Positions 1 to 9,992 of a stretch of 64,000 nucleotides of DNA are shown piece by piece. The position numbers and the translations under genes were made by a program. Positions within the stretch are counted from its first letter, which is position 1, and each line of letters opens with the position of its first letter. The stretch covers positions 3,556,584-3,620,583 of the forward strand of contig CP133159.1 of assembly GCA_030913385.1 (NCBI GenBank), read 5' to 3'. The notes below the pieces were generated by a model. That model was given only the letters and a program-made list of their open reading frames with translations, made no database searches and had not been told where the DNA came from. The stretch is from Cytophagaceae bacterium ABcell3 (GTDB lineage Bacteria; Bacteroidota; Bacteroidia; Cytophagales; Cytophagaceae).

Positions 1-2782
1 GCTTGTACTTTTCAAGCTCATACTGGATTTTGGCGATCAAATACTGTGCTTCTACAGCAGAAGCATCTCTTGCCGTATTTACCGTAGATACAAAATGATC
101 TTTAGCTTCGGTGTACTCTTTCTTTGCATACGCCACTTTACCTAAATGTAACATGGCTTTAGTTTCTGAGTCAATAGTTCCACCGCCATGCCTAAGGACT
201 TGATTGGCAAAATGGGCTGAAGAATCCAGTTTATCCAGCTTATAATAAAGCTCCATAAGACCTGTCCAGGCATTGGCACGTTCTTTTTTGTTTTTGGCTA
301 CAGGAAGCAATAACTGAAGGTAGTTTTTAGCCTCTTTCAATTCTCCTGCAGAAAGAGCAATGGTATAAAGTCGGCTCAACGCACGGTTGTAATACATACC
401 GCCTCTTTGCTTTGCTACACTTTTATAATAGTCCTTTCCTTCTTCTTTTTCATTGTTATAATAGAAAGACTCCGCCAAGAAGAATTTAGCATCATACACA
501 TTGCCTCCTTCTGGATATGTTTCCAAGTATTTTCTGAAAGCCTCTATGGCTTTAGGGTACTTGTCATGAGAGTACAAGTTATAGGCAGCATCATACTCAA
601 TTCCCTCTGTATTTACATCAGGGTTAGATTCTTTGATTTGCTCTATATAGGCACTTACTTCTTCGCCCCTTCCCAAAGCAGCCAGTGGTTGTGGCAACCC
701 ACGCAAAGCTTCTTGCGCCACCTCATGTTTTGGGAATTTTTCAACGATAACTTCATAATCTTGCAGCGCCTTTTTATGCTCTTGAAGGTTTGAGTAAGCC
801 AAAGCCCTTCTTAAATAAGCGAACGGTACATATACGCTACCTACATGCTCTTCTACAATAGTAGTAAATCCGCTAATTGCGTCTTCGTAATTGTTCTCAC
901 GAAAATTCAGCTGCGCTCTTTGAAAAACAGCATCAGCAAGATACAATGAAGTAGGATGGTCGTCTATTACTGTAGAAAAACTCTTTTTAGCTTTTGTGGG
1001 CTTATCGTTCAATGAGTACACGAGCCCTTTTTGGTACCAAGCATAATCTGTGTCAGGGCTTTTTCTATCAATAGCTTCATCGTAGTACTTAAGGGCGTCT
1101 TCATAATTTTTAGACACATAATAAAGGTCCGCAAGACGTACCAAAGCGTCAATGTAGTTCAATTTGTTTTCCGCTTTCCTTAACCTAGACACATACTCAC
1201 GAAAATGAGGCAAGGCTTTTTCATATTGCTGTGTATTATAATATGCGTAGCCAATGCTATACCGGGCTTTAGTTCCAAAACCTGTTTTTTCATAGTCTGG
1301 ACTACGAAACACTGCCGCATAGCTATTAATTGCAGCTTCATATTCTCGCATGACAGAAAGGGCTTCTCCATGCCAGAAATAAGCCGCAATAACCAATTCG
1401 TTGTCTATCTTATGTTGTAAAGATTTCTCAAACGACTTTATAGCCTCACGGAACTTGCTTCTATTAAATTCATCTACCCCTTTATAAAATGCGATTCTTT
1501 GGTAAGCGGCATTCACTTTAGGCGTACGGCTTTTAAGCCCTTCTATATATTTGATAGCCTCGTCATAATTATTAGACTTCAACAAAGATTCACTCATCAG
1601 CTCGCTGGCTTCCCCAGCATGTTCACTGTCTGGATAAGTCTTGGTAAAAGACTTCAATACATGAATAGCATCACTGAATTTGCCTAGCTCGTAGTTGATT
1701 TTAGCATATTGAAAATAGGCTTCTTCTTGAATTTCTTTGTTATAACTTAACTTCCGCGCCTGGTCAAAGGCGGCAAGTGCAAAAGTCTTATTATCAGTTT
1801 TTACATAAGAAACCCCTAGGTAATAGCCAGCATTTTGACCAATGGAGTCCTTTTGTCCAGCAACCAGCTTAAAATTATCAATGGCCTCTTCATAGGACTC
1901 ATTTTTGAACGCAGAAAAAGCCATCCTATAAAGTACCTCTGGGGCAGGTTTTCCACGTACACTGTTGATGTGCTTGTTAAAGAATTCTGCTGCTTTCTGA
2001 TAATCTTTTTTCATAAACCAGGCCTCACCGGCGATCAAATAAATTTCACCGGCGTTTTGAAGGTCACCATCCTTCTTCTCGAGTTTGCTGATATAGGAAA
2101 GAAGCTGGTCGTAATCGCCTTGCTTATAGTAAATGTTTACCAGTAAAGAAGGGACTATGTTCTTATAAGAATCATTGCGCTCGGCCACTTTCAAATCTGT
2201 CAAAGCCTGCTCATAATCTTCGTTCCGGTAATTAATATACCCAGCATAATAGTTGGCCGCATACGTATACTTGTGGTTGGTAGACTTTATGCCATCAAAA
2301 GTTTCAAGGGCCTGGTCAAATTTCTTCTTCGTAAAAAAAGAATATCCCAGCATAAACTTTCCTTCAGAGCTTTTTTCCCTGTCCATTTGGGAGAAGTTGA
2401 CTTTTTCTAGGTACTCAATGGCTTTATCATAACTTTTATTATTATAATAAAAGGTACCTAAATCAAAATAAGCTTCCGAAGCCCTCGCATGCCAAGGATA
2501 CCTTTCAAGAAAAGCCTGAAAAAGTATTTCAGCATCAGGATGGAAGAGGTTCATCGCTGAATAAGCAATATAGTACTCTGCATCAGCAGCCATTAACCCA
2601 TGAGGGTTTTGGGCATAAAACCGCTCAAAAAACTCTCTGGCAGCCGCATACTTTTTATTGTCCAACAACTCAATTCCCCTTCGGAAATCTAGGTCGTCGG
2701 CGGTGCGTATCATAGTGTTTTGAGCTGAAAGTCCCTGTGCCAAAAGCAGGCACAGAAATATATAAATTATGTTTTTAGACAT
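1..2782 (-). CDS. Large secreted TPR-repeat protein, C-terminus beyond the window
   Basis: The reading frame is open from an ATG at 2782 to the left edge, so at least 927 residues are present and the C-terminus lies outside. Residues 1-20 form a signal peptide with cleavage expected after LSA before Q21. The rest is a run of tetratricopeptide repeats about 34-38 residues apart, with typical signatures such as AEYYIAYSAMN, AYFDLGTFYYN and AWYQKGLVYS. Proteins like this in Bacteroidota are periplasmic or outer-membrane-associated scaffolds, sometimes in gliding or secretion machinery; no partner is visible here, so the role is unassigned. A hairpin lies in its 5' leader. Confidence 0.88.
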   Translation of the reverse strand, partial: MSKNIIYIFLCLLLAQGLSAQNTMIRTADDLDFRRGIELLDNKKYAAAREFFERFYAQNPHGLMAADAEYYIAYSAMNLFHPDAEILFQAFLERYPWHARASEAYFDLGTFYYNNKSYDKAIEYLEKVNFSQMDREKSSEGKFMLGYSFFTKKKFDQALETFDGIKSTNHKYTYAANYYAGYINYRNEDYEQALTDLKVAERNDSYKNIVPSLLVNIYYKQGDYDQLLSYISKLEKKDGDLQNAGEIYLIAGEAWFMKKDYQKAAEFFNKHINSVRGKPAPEVLYRMAFSAFKNESYEEAIDNFKLVAGQKDSIGQNAGYYLGVSYVKTDNKTFALAAFDQARKLSYNKEIQEEAYFQYAKINYELGKFSDAIHVLKSFTKTYPDSEHAGEASELMSESLLKSNNYDEAIKYIEGLKSRTPKVNAAYQRIAFYKGVDEFNRSKFREAIKSFEKSLQHKIDNELVIAAYFWHGEALSVMREYEAAINSYAAVFRSPDYEKTGFGTKARYSIGYAYYNTQQYEKALPHFREYVSRLRKAENKLNYIDALVRLADLYYVSKNYEDALKYYDEAIDRKSPDTDYAWYQKGLVYSLNDKPTKAKKSFSTVIDDHPTSLYLADAVFQRAQLNFRENNYEDAISGFTTIVEEHVGSVYVPFAYLRRALAYSNLQEHKKALQDYEVIVEKFPKHEVAQEALRGLPQPLAALGRGEEVSAYIEQIKESNPDVNTEGIEYDAAYNLYSHDKYPKAIEAFRKYLETYPEGGNVYDAKFFLAESFYYNNEKEEGKDYYKSVAKQRGGMYYNRALSRLYTIALSAGELKEAKNYLQLLLPVAKNKKERANAWTGLMELYYKLDKLDSSAHFANQVLRHGGGTIDSETKAMLHLGKVAYAKKEYTEAKDHFVSTVNTARDASAVEAQYLIAKIQYELEKYK

Positions 2783-2801
2783 AGCTTTCCGGGAAAAAGC
2801 T

Positions 2802-2824
2802 CCGGTTTTTATAAACAAAACCGG
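2802..2824 (-). promoter_or_regulatory. Hairpin in the 5' leader of the TPR gene
   Basis: CCGGTTTT and AAAACCGG form an 8-bp stem around a 7-base loop, 20 bases before the ATG of the TPR gene. Upstream, on the minus strand, a weak promoter of the form TTG-N19-TAATTTTA can be read (about 2840-2872). The hairpin would be in the leader RNA; any role is inferred. Confidence 0.35.
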
Positions 2825-2968
2825 CCTATTTGGTGTATAGATAAAATTAGTTAAAGTAAAAGTCTGTCCAAATTAAAGAAATATTTAGCAATTAAATAAA
2901 ACTTTCCCGAAAGTTCGTGATTGTAGTACCCCAATCTTAAACACGAAATTCTGAACCCGAAATTATAT

Positions 2969-3991
2969 TTAATGCAATATTTTAAAAACCAATTCTCTTA
3001 AAATCTGTCCTTCTGAAGTACCTCCTCCTGTAATTCCTTTTACCTGAAGATCTGCTTCGCGGATGTAGTGTATAATGTTCCTGGCCTTTCCCGCGGGATA
3101 GCTTTTGGACGCAGCTAAATAATCCTTGACAAAGAAGGGGTTGACCTGTAAAAGCTTTGCCAGGTTGCTTTCTGATTTACTAGCAGCAGTATGCACCAAA
3201 AATGTTTTTGAAAAAAACGAGTACAAGACTGCTATAACCGGAATCAACGGGTTGTTTTTAGGATTAGCTTCAAAATAGTTGATGATGCGGTTAGCCTTTA
3301 ACACGTCTTTGTAAGCCAGTGCTTTCTGAAGCTCAAAAACGTTATACTCTTTGCTTATTCCAACATATTTTTCAACCAATTCTTCATTTACTTGTTGCCC
3401 CTCCTTTAGGTTAATCAGAAGTTTATCTATTTCATTGGCCAGCCTGTTGAGGTCATTGCCAATAAAGTCAGACAACATAACCGTCACCTTGGGGTTTACT
3501 TTATATCCTTTATTGGTAAAATAAGTGTTTACCCAATCTGGCAACTTATTGTCATATAGTTTTTTGGAGTCAATAAGAATGGCATGGTCTTTAATTTTTT
3601 TTGCTATACCTTTTCTTGCGTCAAGGGTTTTGTTTTTATGGCAAAAAACAAGAATAGTGCTGGGAAGCGGATTTTTAAGATAAGCCTCCAATAGTTTGTC
3701 ACCAGCTTCTTTTCCCAAGTCTGAGATATCCTGAGCCTCTTTTACGATCACCACCTGTCTCTCGGACATCATCGGAAATTTGCGGGCGTGCTGCATAATA
3801 ACGTTCATCTGAACGTCTTTACCATATAAAACCGTTTGGTTGAACCCCTTTTCAGACTCACTCAAACAATTTTTTTCTATATATCCAGAGATAAGGTCTA
3901 TATAGTATGATTCATCACCCTGAAGAAAGTAGACAGGAGCATATTTGCCTGCTTTCAGGTCTTTAAGTACAGCTTCTGCGTTATTTGCCAA
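2969..3991 (-). CDS. holA: DNA polymerase III subunit delta
   Basis: 340 residues, the usual length for HolA, the clamp-loader subunit that opens the beta sliding clamp. The N-terminal AAA+-like domain starts with the typical YFLQGDESYY at residues 21-30, followed by RKFPMMSERQVVIVKEA and ILVFCHKNKTLDARK. The stretch around ISKEYNVFELQKAL is the conserved HolA middle region, and the C-terminal helical collar domain ends with ILRELVFKIL. The gene stands alone, divergent from tyrS, with 122 bases between the two starts that must hold both promoters. Confidence 0.95.
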   Translation of the reverse strand: MANNAEAVLKDLKAGKYAPVYFLQGDESYYIDLISGYIEKNCLSESEKGFNQTVLYGKDVQMNVIMQHARKFPMMSERQVVIVKEAQDISDLGKEAGDKLLEAYLKNPLPSTILVFCHKNKTLDARKGIAKKIKDHAILIDSKKLYDNKLPDWVNTYFTNKGYKVNPKVTVMLSDFIGNDLNRLANEIDKLLINLKEGQQVNEELVEKYVGISKEYNVFELQKALAYKDVLKANRIINYFEANPKNNPLIPVIAVLYSFFSKTFLVHTAASKSESNLAKLLQVNPFFVKDYLAASKSYPAGKARNIIHYIREADLQVKGITGGGTSEGQILRELVFKILH

Positions 3992-4071
3992 TTTAGTAAT
4001 TATTTTAAAAGCGAAACGACAATCTTATTGATTATAGATTACGCAAATTAAAAAAAATCTGGTGGATTTTT

Positions 4072-4079
4072 TATCTTTG
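4072..4079 (+). promoter_or_regulatory. Bacteroidota -7 element for tyrS
   Basis: TATCTTTG fits the Bacteroidota -7 consensus TAnnTTTG and lies 34 bases before the tyrS ATG. No clear TTG -33 element is found at 19-20 bases, so the assignment is tentative. Confidence 0.45.
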
Positions 4080-4113
4080 CACCGTTTCAAATCTATATGA
4101 CCCTTCTTAGCTG

Positions 4114-5388
4114 ATGACAAATTTTGTTGAAGAACTGAAATGGCGCGGAATGCTCCATGATATTATGCCCGGTACAGAAGAGCAGTTATCTAAAGAAATG
4201 ACTACCGGCTATGTCGGTTTTGACCCTACTGCTTCTTCCTTGACCATTGGAAACCTTGTAACTATTATGCTACTGGTACACTACCAAAAAGCAGGGCATA
4301 AGCCCATTGCCCTAATAGGTGGCGCCACTGGTATGATAGGAGATCCATCCGGCAGGTCTGATGAAAGAAAATTCCTTTCTGAAGAAACCTTGGAACACAA
4401 TCAAAAATGCATTAAAGCACAGCTCGAAAAGTTTCTAGACTTTTCTGGAGAAAATGCGGCCGAGGTAGTCAATAACTATGACTGGTTCAAAAATATTGGC
4501 TTTATCGAATTCCTACGAGACGCAGGTAAACACCTGACCGTAAATTATATGATGGCCAAAGAATCTGTCAAAAAAAGATTGGAAAACGGCCTCACGTTTA
4601 CAGAATTCAGCTACCAGCTTCTGCAAGGCTACGACTTTCTACGCCTATACAAAGAAAAAAACATGAGGTTACAAATGGGCGGCTCAGATCAGTGGGGAAA
4701 TATTACCTCTGGTACAGAACTGATTAGGCGTGTGGAAGGAGGAGAGGCCTTTGCGCTAACCTGTCCTTTGTTGACCAAATCTGATGGCACAAAATTTGGA
4801 AAGTCAGAAGGCGGAAACATTTGGCTCTCGCCAGACATGACCTCTCCTTACAAGTTCTACCAGTTCTGGTTAAACTGTTCTGATGAAGACGCTTCCAGGT
4901 TTATTAAAATCTTCACCCTCAAATCTAAAGAGGAAATAGAAGCCCTTGAAAAAGAACACGCAGAAGCGCCCCATTTAAGGGTATTGCAAAAAGCACTAGC
5001 CAAAGATATTACCATTAGGGTTCACTCTGAAGAGGAGTTTGAAAATGCAGTAAAAGCATCTGAAATACTTTTCGGAAAATCAACTACTGAGAACCTGAAA
5101 AGCCTAAATGAGGCTACCCTGTTAGCTGTTTTTGAAGGCGTACCTCAAGTGGATATCAGCAAAGAAACGCTACAAAACACCAAAAATGTAACAGAACTCT
5201 TGTCAGAAGCAACCAACATATTTTCCTCGAAAGGCGAAGCCAGAAAAATGATTTCTGGTGGCGGTGTGAGCATTAACAAAGAAAAGCTCAATGCGCCTGA
5301 CCAAGGAACAGAGTTTGACCTATTGCAAGAAAAATACCTTTTGGTGCAAAAAGGAAAGAAAAACTACTTTTTGGTAAAAGTAAATTAA
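4114..5388 (+). CDS. tyrS: Tyrosyl-tRNA synthetase
   Basis: 424 residues, full length for bacterial TyrRS. It charges tRNA-Tyr with tyrosine in the cytoplasm. The class I HIGH-like signature is in [14 protein letters not shown] (residues 35-48) and the KMSKS-like signature is KFGKS (227-231). The tyrosine-binding loop NYDWF and the motif [10 protein letters not shown] are also present. The last 70 or so residues look like an S4 RNA-binding domain ([13 protein letters not shown]). The ATG at 4114 has no competing upstream start. A strong hairpin terminator follows the gene. Confidence 0.97.
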   Translation: MTNFVEELKWRGMLHDIMPGTEEQLSKEMTTGYVGFDPTASSLTIGNLVTIMLLVHYQKAGHKPIALIGGATGMIGDPSGRSDERKFLSEETLEHNQKCIKAQLEKFLDFSGENAAEVVNNYDWFKNIGFIEFLRDAGKHLTVNYMMAKESVKKRLENGLTFTEFSYQLLQGYDFLRLYKEKNMRLQMGGSDQWGNITSGTELIRRVEGGEAFALTCPLLTKSDGTKFGKSEGGNIWLSPDMTSPYKFYQFWLNCSDEDASRFIKIFTLKSKEEIEALEKEHAEAPHLRVLQKALAKDITIRVHSEEEFENAVKASEILFGKSTTENLKSLNEATLLAVFEGVPQVDISKETLQNTKNVTELLSEATNIFSSKGEARKMISGGGVSINKEKLNAPDQGTEFDLLQEKYLLVQKGKKNYFLVKVN

Positions 5389-5409
5389 ACCCTTAAAAAT
5401 GCACTTATT

Positions 5410-5449
5410 TTAGCCATGGGTTGTTAGGCCTATGGCTAAAGCATTTTTT
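5410..5449 (+). terminator. Rho-independent terminator of tyrS
   Basis: TTAGCCAT (5410-5417) pairs with ATGGCTAA (5432-5439), and a run of six T follows at 5444-5449, 22 bases after the tyrS stop. Confidence 0.75.
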
Positions 5450-5587
5450 CAATTAAAAAAGATTTTTACTGCAATTCAACAAACAAGCAACCAGCATATA
5501 CATTTGTCGTATTGTAAAAAATTCAATGCTTTTTCGTATTTTCGGTGTTTCAGAAAAATATTTTACTTAAGTAATCGGTTTACTTAA

Positions 5588-7606
5588 ATGATTACAGATT
5601 TACTCAGTCAAATTCAAAAAGACCCGGCATCTGACCAAACTAAACTTCAGATGCTTATAGACCAGATACGGCCAGCGCGCGTTACTGATTGGAATAAATC
5701 TGAGAAAAAACTTGTATCACTAACCGAATTACTAAAACAAGACGAAGCCCTCAGACAGGCACTGCAAAAGTATATCCTAAACCTGTTTGCAGGGAAAAAA
5801 TATATTAGACTTCTGACGGAGTCTGGTATCCACTCAAACGATGGTTTTTTTAAGGAAACTTCCAGAAAGTTTTACCACATCTTTCTCCCCCCTATTTACC
5901 ATGAAATAGACTTGACCAAGCTGCTGAATGACATTTTCAGTAAAAGGACAGACTTTGAGTGGGTTGAGAAGGTAGACAATGCTGTTTGGATGGACTTGCT
6001 CCATACGATTTTCGAAGACAGTCCCTTGGGAGAGCAGACCAACTTTCAACAGCAGGTGTTAAACTCAGTGCTTATCCTGTCCCAACGGATCACCAGTATC
6101 GGGATAGAACCAGCCATAATAGACAAAATACCTGAACTGGAAGAGTTTGACTCACCATTTTTTACGCAAAACAAAGCTATTTTAAAATACCTGGAGCAGT
6201 ATGACCAGGAAGACTTTGACCGTACATCGAGCAATCCTCAATTAAACTATATCTTCAACCTACTCTATCAGTGTGAAAAGTATGTTGAAATTATTAGGAT
6301 CAATAGGAATAAGTTTGGGGCCAGCCTCAACCTGACCTATATGCTTCAAAGGCTGACGCAGAATATCAAAAGAATAAGGATGCTGCTAAAGCTCCTGTCC
6401 GACACTACTCCTCAGCCGGGAAATATAGCCATAGACATCTTTAAGGAGTTGGTAAAAGCCGAAAACAAAAAACATAGTTTTTCAGAGCACTTTTCCAGCA
6501 ATATTGACTTATTGGCTTTTCAGATTACAGAGCATGCAGGAAAAACAGGTGAGCACTATATTACCACCAACAGAAAAGACTACAGAAAAATGTTCCGTTC
6601 CTCTATGGGCGGAGGATTTATAGTAGGCTTTCTGACAATGATCAAAACTGCTGTTTATTATCTGCATTTGCCATTGTTTGGCGAGGCCTTTTTGTATAGC
6701 ATGAACTACTCCTTGGGTTTTATAGGAATTCATGTTACCCGCTCTACCTTGGCAACCAAGCAGCCAGCCATGACCGCTACGAAGATAGCAGGATCGCTGG
6801 ATCTGAAAGAATCTGCTGAAGAAGGCCTCAATAAATTGGCCGATATGATTGTACGCATCAGCCGCTCGCAGATTATAGCCCTGTTGGGCAATGTGATCAT
6901 AGCCTTTCCTGTTGCTTATGTTTTGGCTACCGCTTATTTCCACTTTCATGGAGAGCCTTTTGCAGACCCTCAAAAGGCTTGGCAAATGATCAAAGACTGT
7001 AGTCCCATCGAAAGCCCTGCAATTTTCCATGCAGCCATTGCAGGAGTATATCTTTTCCTTGCAGGTTTGATTTCAGGGTATTACGACAATAAAAATGTCT
7101 ATTACAAAATAGCACAAAGACTAAAAAGTCATAAAACACTGACTAAGGTCTTAGGAGCAAAAAGGCTTGAAAAGTTTGCTGGATACATTGACAAAAACCT
7201 TGGTAGCCTGGCTGGAAACTTCTTCCTCGGAATTTTCCTTGGTAGTACTGCTATGCTTGGGACTATATTTGGACTTCCATTGGATATAAGGCACATTACC
7301 TTCTCGTCCGGAACCTTTGGTATTGGTATGGCAACATTGCAAAACCATGTTCCTCTAAAAGATATCCTCATTTCCATAGGCGGTATCTTTAGCATTGGTT
7401 TTGTGAACCTGTTTGTCAGTTTTGGTCTAGCTATATTTGTAGCTATAAAATCCCGTAAAGTTAACTTTAAGCAAAGCAAGCAGCTTTTACGTATTCTCTT
7501 TTCCCGTTTCAGGAAAAAACCTCTAGAGTTTTTCTGGCCTCCAAAAGATCCAATAAAACCACAACCGGTACCACCACCAGAAAAACCAAAAGACGTAACG
7601 GTTTAG
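5588..7606 (+). CDS. Gcr-family ('site-specific recombinase') polytopic membrane protein
   Basis: 672 residues. The N-terminal half (1-330) is helical and soluble in character, including MLQRLTQNIKRIRMLLKLL. From about 335 there are at least five hydrophobic segments (near 340, 430, 475, 540 and 595), ending in a basic, proline-rich tail with PQPVPPPEKP. The size, layout and MYSLGFIGIH-like segment (here MNYSLGFIGIH) resemble the family annotated 'site-specific recombinase' (Gcr, SpecificRecomb). I see no recombinase catalytic motif, and the membrane segments make a recombinase role unlikely; an envelope function is more plausible. It stands alone, preceded by 199 bases with the tyrS terminator. 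Family assignment is from memory of its features. Confidence 0.65.
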   Translation: MITDLLSQIQKDPASDQTKLQMLIDQIRPARVTDWNKSEKKLVSLTELLKQDEALRQALQKYILNLFAGKKYIRLLTESGIHSNDGFFKETSRKFYHIFLPPIYHEIDLTKLLNDIFSKRTDFEWVEKVDNAVWMDLLHTIFEDSPLGEQTNFQQQVLNSVLILSQRITSIGIEPAIIDKIPELEEFDSPFFTQNKAILKYLEQYDQEDFDRTSSNPQLNYIFNLLYQCEKYVEIIRINRNKFGASLNLTYMLQRLTQNIKRIRMLLKLLSDTTPQPGNIAIDIFKELVKAENKKHSFSEHFSSNIDLLAFQITEHAGKTGEHYITTNRKDYRKMFRSSMGGGFIVGFLTMIKTAVYYLHLPLFGEAFLYSMNYSLGFIGIHVTRSTLATKQPAMTATKIAGSLDLKESAEEGLNKLADMIVRISRSQIIALLGNVIIAFPVAYVLATAYFHFHGEPFADPQKAWQMIKDCSPIESPAIFHAAIAGVYLFLAGLISGYYDNKNVYYKIAQRLKSHKTLTKVLGAKRLEKFAGYIDKNLGSLAGNFFLGIFLGSTAMLGTIFGLPLDIRHITFSSGTFGIGMATLQNHVPLKDILISIGGIFSIGFVNLFVSFGLAIFVAIKSRKVNFKQSKQLLRILFSRFRKKPLEFFWPPKDPIKPQPVPPPEKPKDVTV

Positions 7607-7734
7607 GAACCCTTAAGGCCTGTGTTGAGACGTTGAATGAAATAGCTCTATACAAAGGGAGATGTTTTTATGGTTTCCTAGGTCATTTTAGCAATAAGCC
7701 TAGATTCAATTTAAAATAGGGTATGTAAAAACTT

Positions 7735-7860
7735 CAGAGTTCCGCTCCTACGGAGCTATTTTCAAAAGATGCCATTAGCTACCTACCTTTCGTCCCTAGC
7801 GGGACTTTCGTGGGTTTTCCAGTCAGAAGAAAAAGCCCTGCTAAGGGCGTAAGGATTGGC
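7735..7860. repeat. Intergenic block of short hairpins
   Basis: Three short perfect hairpins occur in succession: GCTCC-tac-GGAGC (7744-7756), GTCCC-tagc-GGGAC (7792-7805) and GCCCT-gcta-AGGGC (7835-7848). Blocks like this are common dispersed intergenic repeats in Cytophagales. The rest of 7607-8204 holds no gene I can support. A 66-codon open frame at 7996-8196 has no recognisable product and may be a gene remnant. Confidence 0.5.
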
Positions 7861-8204
7861 TTTGAAATAATATTATTTTTAATCACTACCACAGGCCTTT
7901 ACCCATAAGGTGTTTTTTTCAGCATAACAATTTAAAATAATGAGAGCATAGTGCAATATCAACATTGTATAAAACAACATACATAGGAAGGTATATTGGA
8001 TTTTATGAAGTATAATTGTGTAAAGGGAGTTACAAATACCCTCCATTGTCAAATATGGAACATTGTAGCACCTAAAGTCAGTCTTTCTTGGGACAGCGCC
8101 CAATTGAATGAAATAGCTTATCACTTTTCTAAAGCAGGCATCGAGGAAAACAATCAACAAACCGTCCCTAGCTTATGGGAAAGTATTTTCGAATAACCTA
8201 AAGA

Positions 8205-9245
8205 ATGAAAAAACTATACCTTTTTAGTGGACTTGGCGCAGATAAGCGAGCTTTCCAGCAACTGGATCTATCAGCTTATGATACCACTTTTATTGAATGG
8301 GTACCTCCTGAAAAGAACGAAACCATAGAAGCTTATGCAAAAAAGGATCAGCAATCAAATACCTGTCCAAAACTCTGTTTTAATTGGTCTATCTTTTGGA
8401 GGAATAATGGCTGTTGAAGTTGCCAAGCACATTAAAGCTAAAAAATTAATAGGGTTACCCACTTAGGTATCTTATGTGTTATTAGCTTACTTAGGCTCGC
8501 TAAGTTACTTTTTGCCTCGCCGGCAGGGCCTTACTTTTTTTCTTAGACAAAAAAAGTAAGCAAAAAAGTCAAGGCCTGTGATGAAATTTGCTAAACTTTA
8601 TAACCATTACGCTATCCCGATAGCTATCGGGATGAAACTCACCCTCCTTGCGTCGGGCTCAAACAGCAAATTTTTTGGCCGCTTCATGCTTATAAAGTTC
8701 TTAACGCAATTTCATCAATGGCCGCTTTATTTTCTAACAATCGCACATATCGCTATTTAATAAAAGCAGTTTAAAGCATTTTATCGTACAAAAAAAACCT
8801 ATTACTTCCTAGAGATTTAAATGGGTAATCCTAAAAATTAATATTAATAGCTTCTGCCAAAACTTACAAAGAAATTCCCTTTTACTACCGTTGGGCTGGT
8901 ACTTTTAACATTCATAAGCTTATTCCTGCTCAACTCATGAAGAAGCCTAATATTTTCACAAACTGGTTGTTTGGAGCAGAAACTTTGCACGACAAAAAAA
9001 TTTTAGCACAAATTCTGAATGATACAGATCCAGCTTTTTTAACTTGGGCAATGGATCAAATAGTATCGTGGTCTCACACAAGTGTTTCCGGGAACATAAC
9101 ACACATACATGGTTCTAAAGACCGCTTACTACCCATTGTCTTTAACAACCCGGACATCATCATTGAAAATGGAGGGCACCTGATGACTATTAACCAAGCC
9201 CATAAAATCATGCAGATCCTTTGTAATATTATTATAGCCTCTTGA
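8205..9245 (+). pseudogene. Alpha/beta hydrolase, frameshifted and interrupted by an insertion
   Basis: The N-terminal part reads MKKLYLFSGLGADKRAF, a typical hydrolase start. An extra A in the A6 run at about 8339-8344 shifts the frame. Reading with one A fewer continues as VLIGLSFGGIMAVEVAK, which holds the nucleophile elbow GLSFGG. After KAKKLI the frame is broken by a 381-bp insert (8452-8832) with an 11-bp target duplication. Beyond it the gene resumes in the matching frame (LIASAKTYKEIPFYYRW) and ends with the acid and histidine regions, HIHGSKDRLLP and NGGHLMTIN. Removing the insert and one A would give one continuous hydrolase of about 215 residues. Confidence 0.85.
8452..8832. mobile_element. 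381-bp MITE-like non-coding insertion
   Basis: The insert is flanked by the direct repeat AAAAATTAATA (8441-8451 and 8833-8843). Its ends are imperfect inverted repeats: GGGTTACCCACTT on the left, and on the right a sequence whose complement reads AGGATTACCCATTT. Inside are further palindromes: TTACTTTTTTTC...AAAAAAAGTAA near 8530-8563, ATCCCGATAGCTATCGGGAT near 8612-8631, and long arms around TGATGAAATTTGC and GCAATTTCATCA. It encodes no transposase, so it would need one in trans. The interrupted gene reads through exactly when the element and one target copy are removed. Confidence 0.8.
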
Positions 9246-9312
9246 GGTCTAGTTGCTTTAAAAACTGATTCTAAAAAATGTTTGTTTTTGAATTATAAGA
9301 AGGAGGATTATT

Positions 9313-9992
9313 ATGAAAACAGGCACAGGAAAAATGTTTGAAATCAGCAAGGAGTTCCCTATAAGCAAAGAGCAACTGTATCAGGCATGGACTGATACAG
9401 ACGCGTTAAACCTGAAATATGCATTAGAACTTTCTATTGCGTGGCAAAACAACTTCAAATCAGACGCTTCGCTCGCATTTGGTTTTTAACCATAGAACCA
9501 CTATGCTTTGCAAACCAAATACGCTGATTTTTTGTTCTTTTGCCCCTCATAACGAAATCTAATGCATAATCCAGGTTAAAAGAATGGTGGGCGCCTATGG
9601 GAAGTTCCCTACAAGAAGCGAACAATGAACTTAAAGAAAATGGTAAAATCAAGTATGTGTTTAATGATTCTGGCAATGCTGCCTTAATTGTTATTCAGGG
9701 GCAATATCAGGAAGTACAAAAGGGCAATAAGCTCGTTTATACCTGGAACTGGAAAATGCCTGCAAAAGGCCTTGACCATGAAGAGCTCTTTAAGCTAACT
9801 GTTAAGTTTGAAGAATCCGAAAATGGAAGCCGCTTATCTGTCACGCAAGAAAGCTTGTCGGAGCATGAGCATATAAACCCAACACAAGAGGGTTGGGAAA
9901 AAGCTCTTAACGACCTTTACAAATATACAACACAGTCACAAAACGTCTCTGGCTGCAGAGAACTTGAGAAACAGCAGAACGTTGGCCAATAA
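9313..9992 (+). pseudogene. SRPBCC/AHSA1-domain protein split by a 166-bp insertion
   Basis: A good ribosome-binding site (AAGGAGGATTATT) precedes the ATG at 9313. The N-terminal frame reads EISKEFPISKEQLYQAWTD and runs into the insert, where it stops at 9489. Deleting 9410-9579 (insert plus one TTAA) restores the family signature DALKEWWAPMGSS and continues to GWEKALNDLYKY at the end. These small lipid-binding-fold proteins are often stress-linked or of unknown ligand. The downstream part alone (from 9597) could be translated only without its first strand and helix, so function is probably lost. Confidence 0.85.
9410..9575. mobile_element. 166-bp palindromic MITE-like element, family 2
   Basis: TTAA flanks it on both sides (9406-9409, 9576-9579). 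The left end CCTGAAATATGCATTAGAA matches the complement of the right end, CCTGGATTATGCATTAGAT, and the similarity continues inward for roughly 70 bases (both arms contain GGCAAAA, ATCAG and ATTTGGTTT), so the whole element can fold into one hairpin. It has no coding capacity. Related ends recur at 11115-11141, 13096-13126 and 13367-13400. Confidence 0.8.

Noticed and set aside
6509-7479. Several antisense open frames of 60-170 codons within the membrane protein gene
   Set aside because: Composition and position show they are shadows of the plus-strand gene.
7996-8196. 66-codon open frame just before the hydrolase pseudogene
   Set aside because: No recognisable family and it sits in a decayed intergenic region; mentioned only as a possible remnant.
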